From: Parabacteroides goldsteinii
GTDB lineage: Bacteria > Bacteroidota > Bacteroidia > Bacteroidales > Tannerellaceae
Assembly: GCF_015550595.1 (NCBI RefSeq)
Contig: NZ_JADNBB010000013.1
Span: 1-64,000 of the forward strand
Length of the DNA: 64,000 bases
Direction: 5' to 3'
Part shown: positions 63,911-64,000 of the stretch, one piece after another
Numbering within the stretch: position 1 is the first letter of the stretch
Layout: each line of letters opens with the position of its first letter
The notes under the pieces: model-generated
The model's database searches: none
What the model was told of the DNA's origin: nothing
Seen by the model: the letters and a program-made list of their open reading frames with translations, nothing else
Translations under genes and position numbers: made by a program

Positions 63911-64000
63911 TGTTCAAGGAAGAAGAACTTTCGAAATAACCGTGTTCCTTCACGACATTCCCTTTGTCGTCGAAATAAACTTTCATTTCTTTCTGTTCAC
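63906..64000 (-). CDS. C-terminal end of an unidentified minus-strand gene (partial)
   Basis: Reading left from the window edge, one frame gives about 30 residues ending MKVYFDDKGNVVKEHGYF and then a Ser-rich tail before the TAA stop at 63906-63908. The short strand-turn-strand pattern with F-D-D-K-G-N-V resembles the end of BamE/SmpA-like or similar small envelope lipoproteins. Too little is visible for a call. Confidence 0.6.
   Translation of the reverse strand, partial: EQKEMKVYFDDKGNVVKEHGYFESSSSLNK

Overview
The window looks like chromosome of a gut Bacteroidales bacterium, most likely Parabacteroides. Pointers are SusC/SusD genes with an ECF sigma/FecR pair, promoters of the Bacteroidetes -7 type (TAnnTTTG), a MurF-alanine racemase fusion, GSCFA and HU-like proteins, RprXY, SprA, glycine-lipid acyltransferases, and a large secreted protein whose C-terminus matches a domain I recall from Parabacteroides surface proteins (DUF6383). 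No rRNA, tRNA, CRISPR array, IS element or prophage was recognised.

Layout. 0-7.1 kb: minus-strand housekeeping genes: a secreted protein of unknown function, a YrdC/Sua5-family protein, FabI, then an operon HU-like/wHTH protein > GSCFA protein > MurF-Alr. 7.1-11.2 kb: a regulatory gap and a 1059-residue surface protein. The gap holds an array of TAAGG/CCTTA dyads spaced 22 bp, then a 142-bp segment flanked by perfect 31-bp inverted repeats. That segment has the hallmarks of an invertible promoter, drawn here pointing away from the surface gene (predicted OFF). 11.2-24.7 kb: a polysaccharide-utilisation locus: ECF sigma, FecR anti-sigma, SusC with STN domain, SusD and three secreted glycosidase-like proteins. 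25.1-40.5 kb: the division and cell wall (dcw) cluster rsmH-ftsL-ftsI-murE-mraY-murD-ftsW-murG-murC-ftsQ-ftsA-ftsZ plus a YqeY-like gene, without mraZ at its head. 40.6-49.7 kb: cstA, rprX/rprY, glsA-glsB, a Cys-rich DUF3109-type protein, gpmI and a YgjP-like metalloprotease. 49.9-63.7 kb, minus strand: ruvA-sprA, and dxs-trkA-trkH-SMP-30. A truncated minus-strand gene runs off the right edge.

Functional links. The dcw cluster, MurF-Alr, FabI and Dxs supply peptidoglycan precursors, fatty acids and isoprenoids. The SusC/D locus would import a glycan under trans-envelope control from FecR and the sigma factor. SprA, the surface protein and the glycine-lipid enzymes shape the cell surface.

The most unusual signals are non-coding: the putative promoter inverton, and three intergenic arrays with unrelated unit sequences but the same 22-bp period (7120-7251, 49739-49840, 63778-63910). 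A 23-bp tandem array and several dispersed inverted-repeat elements are also present. All calls come from reading the sequence and from recalled family knowledge; no database search was run.
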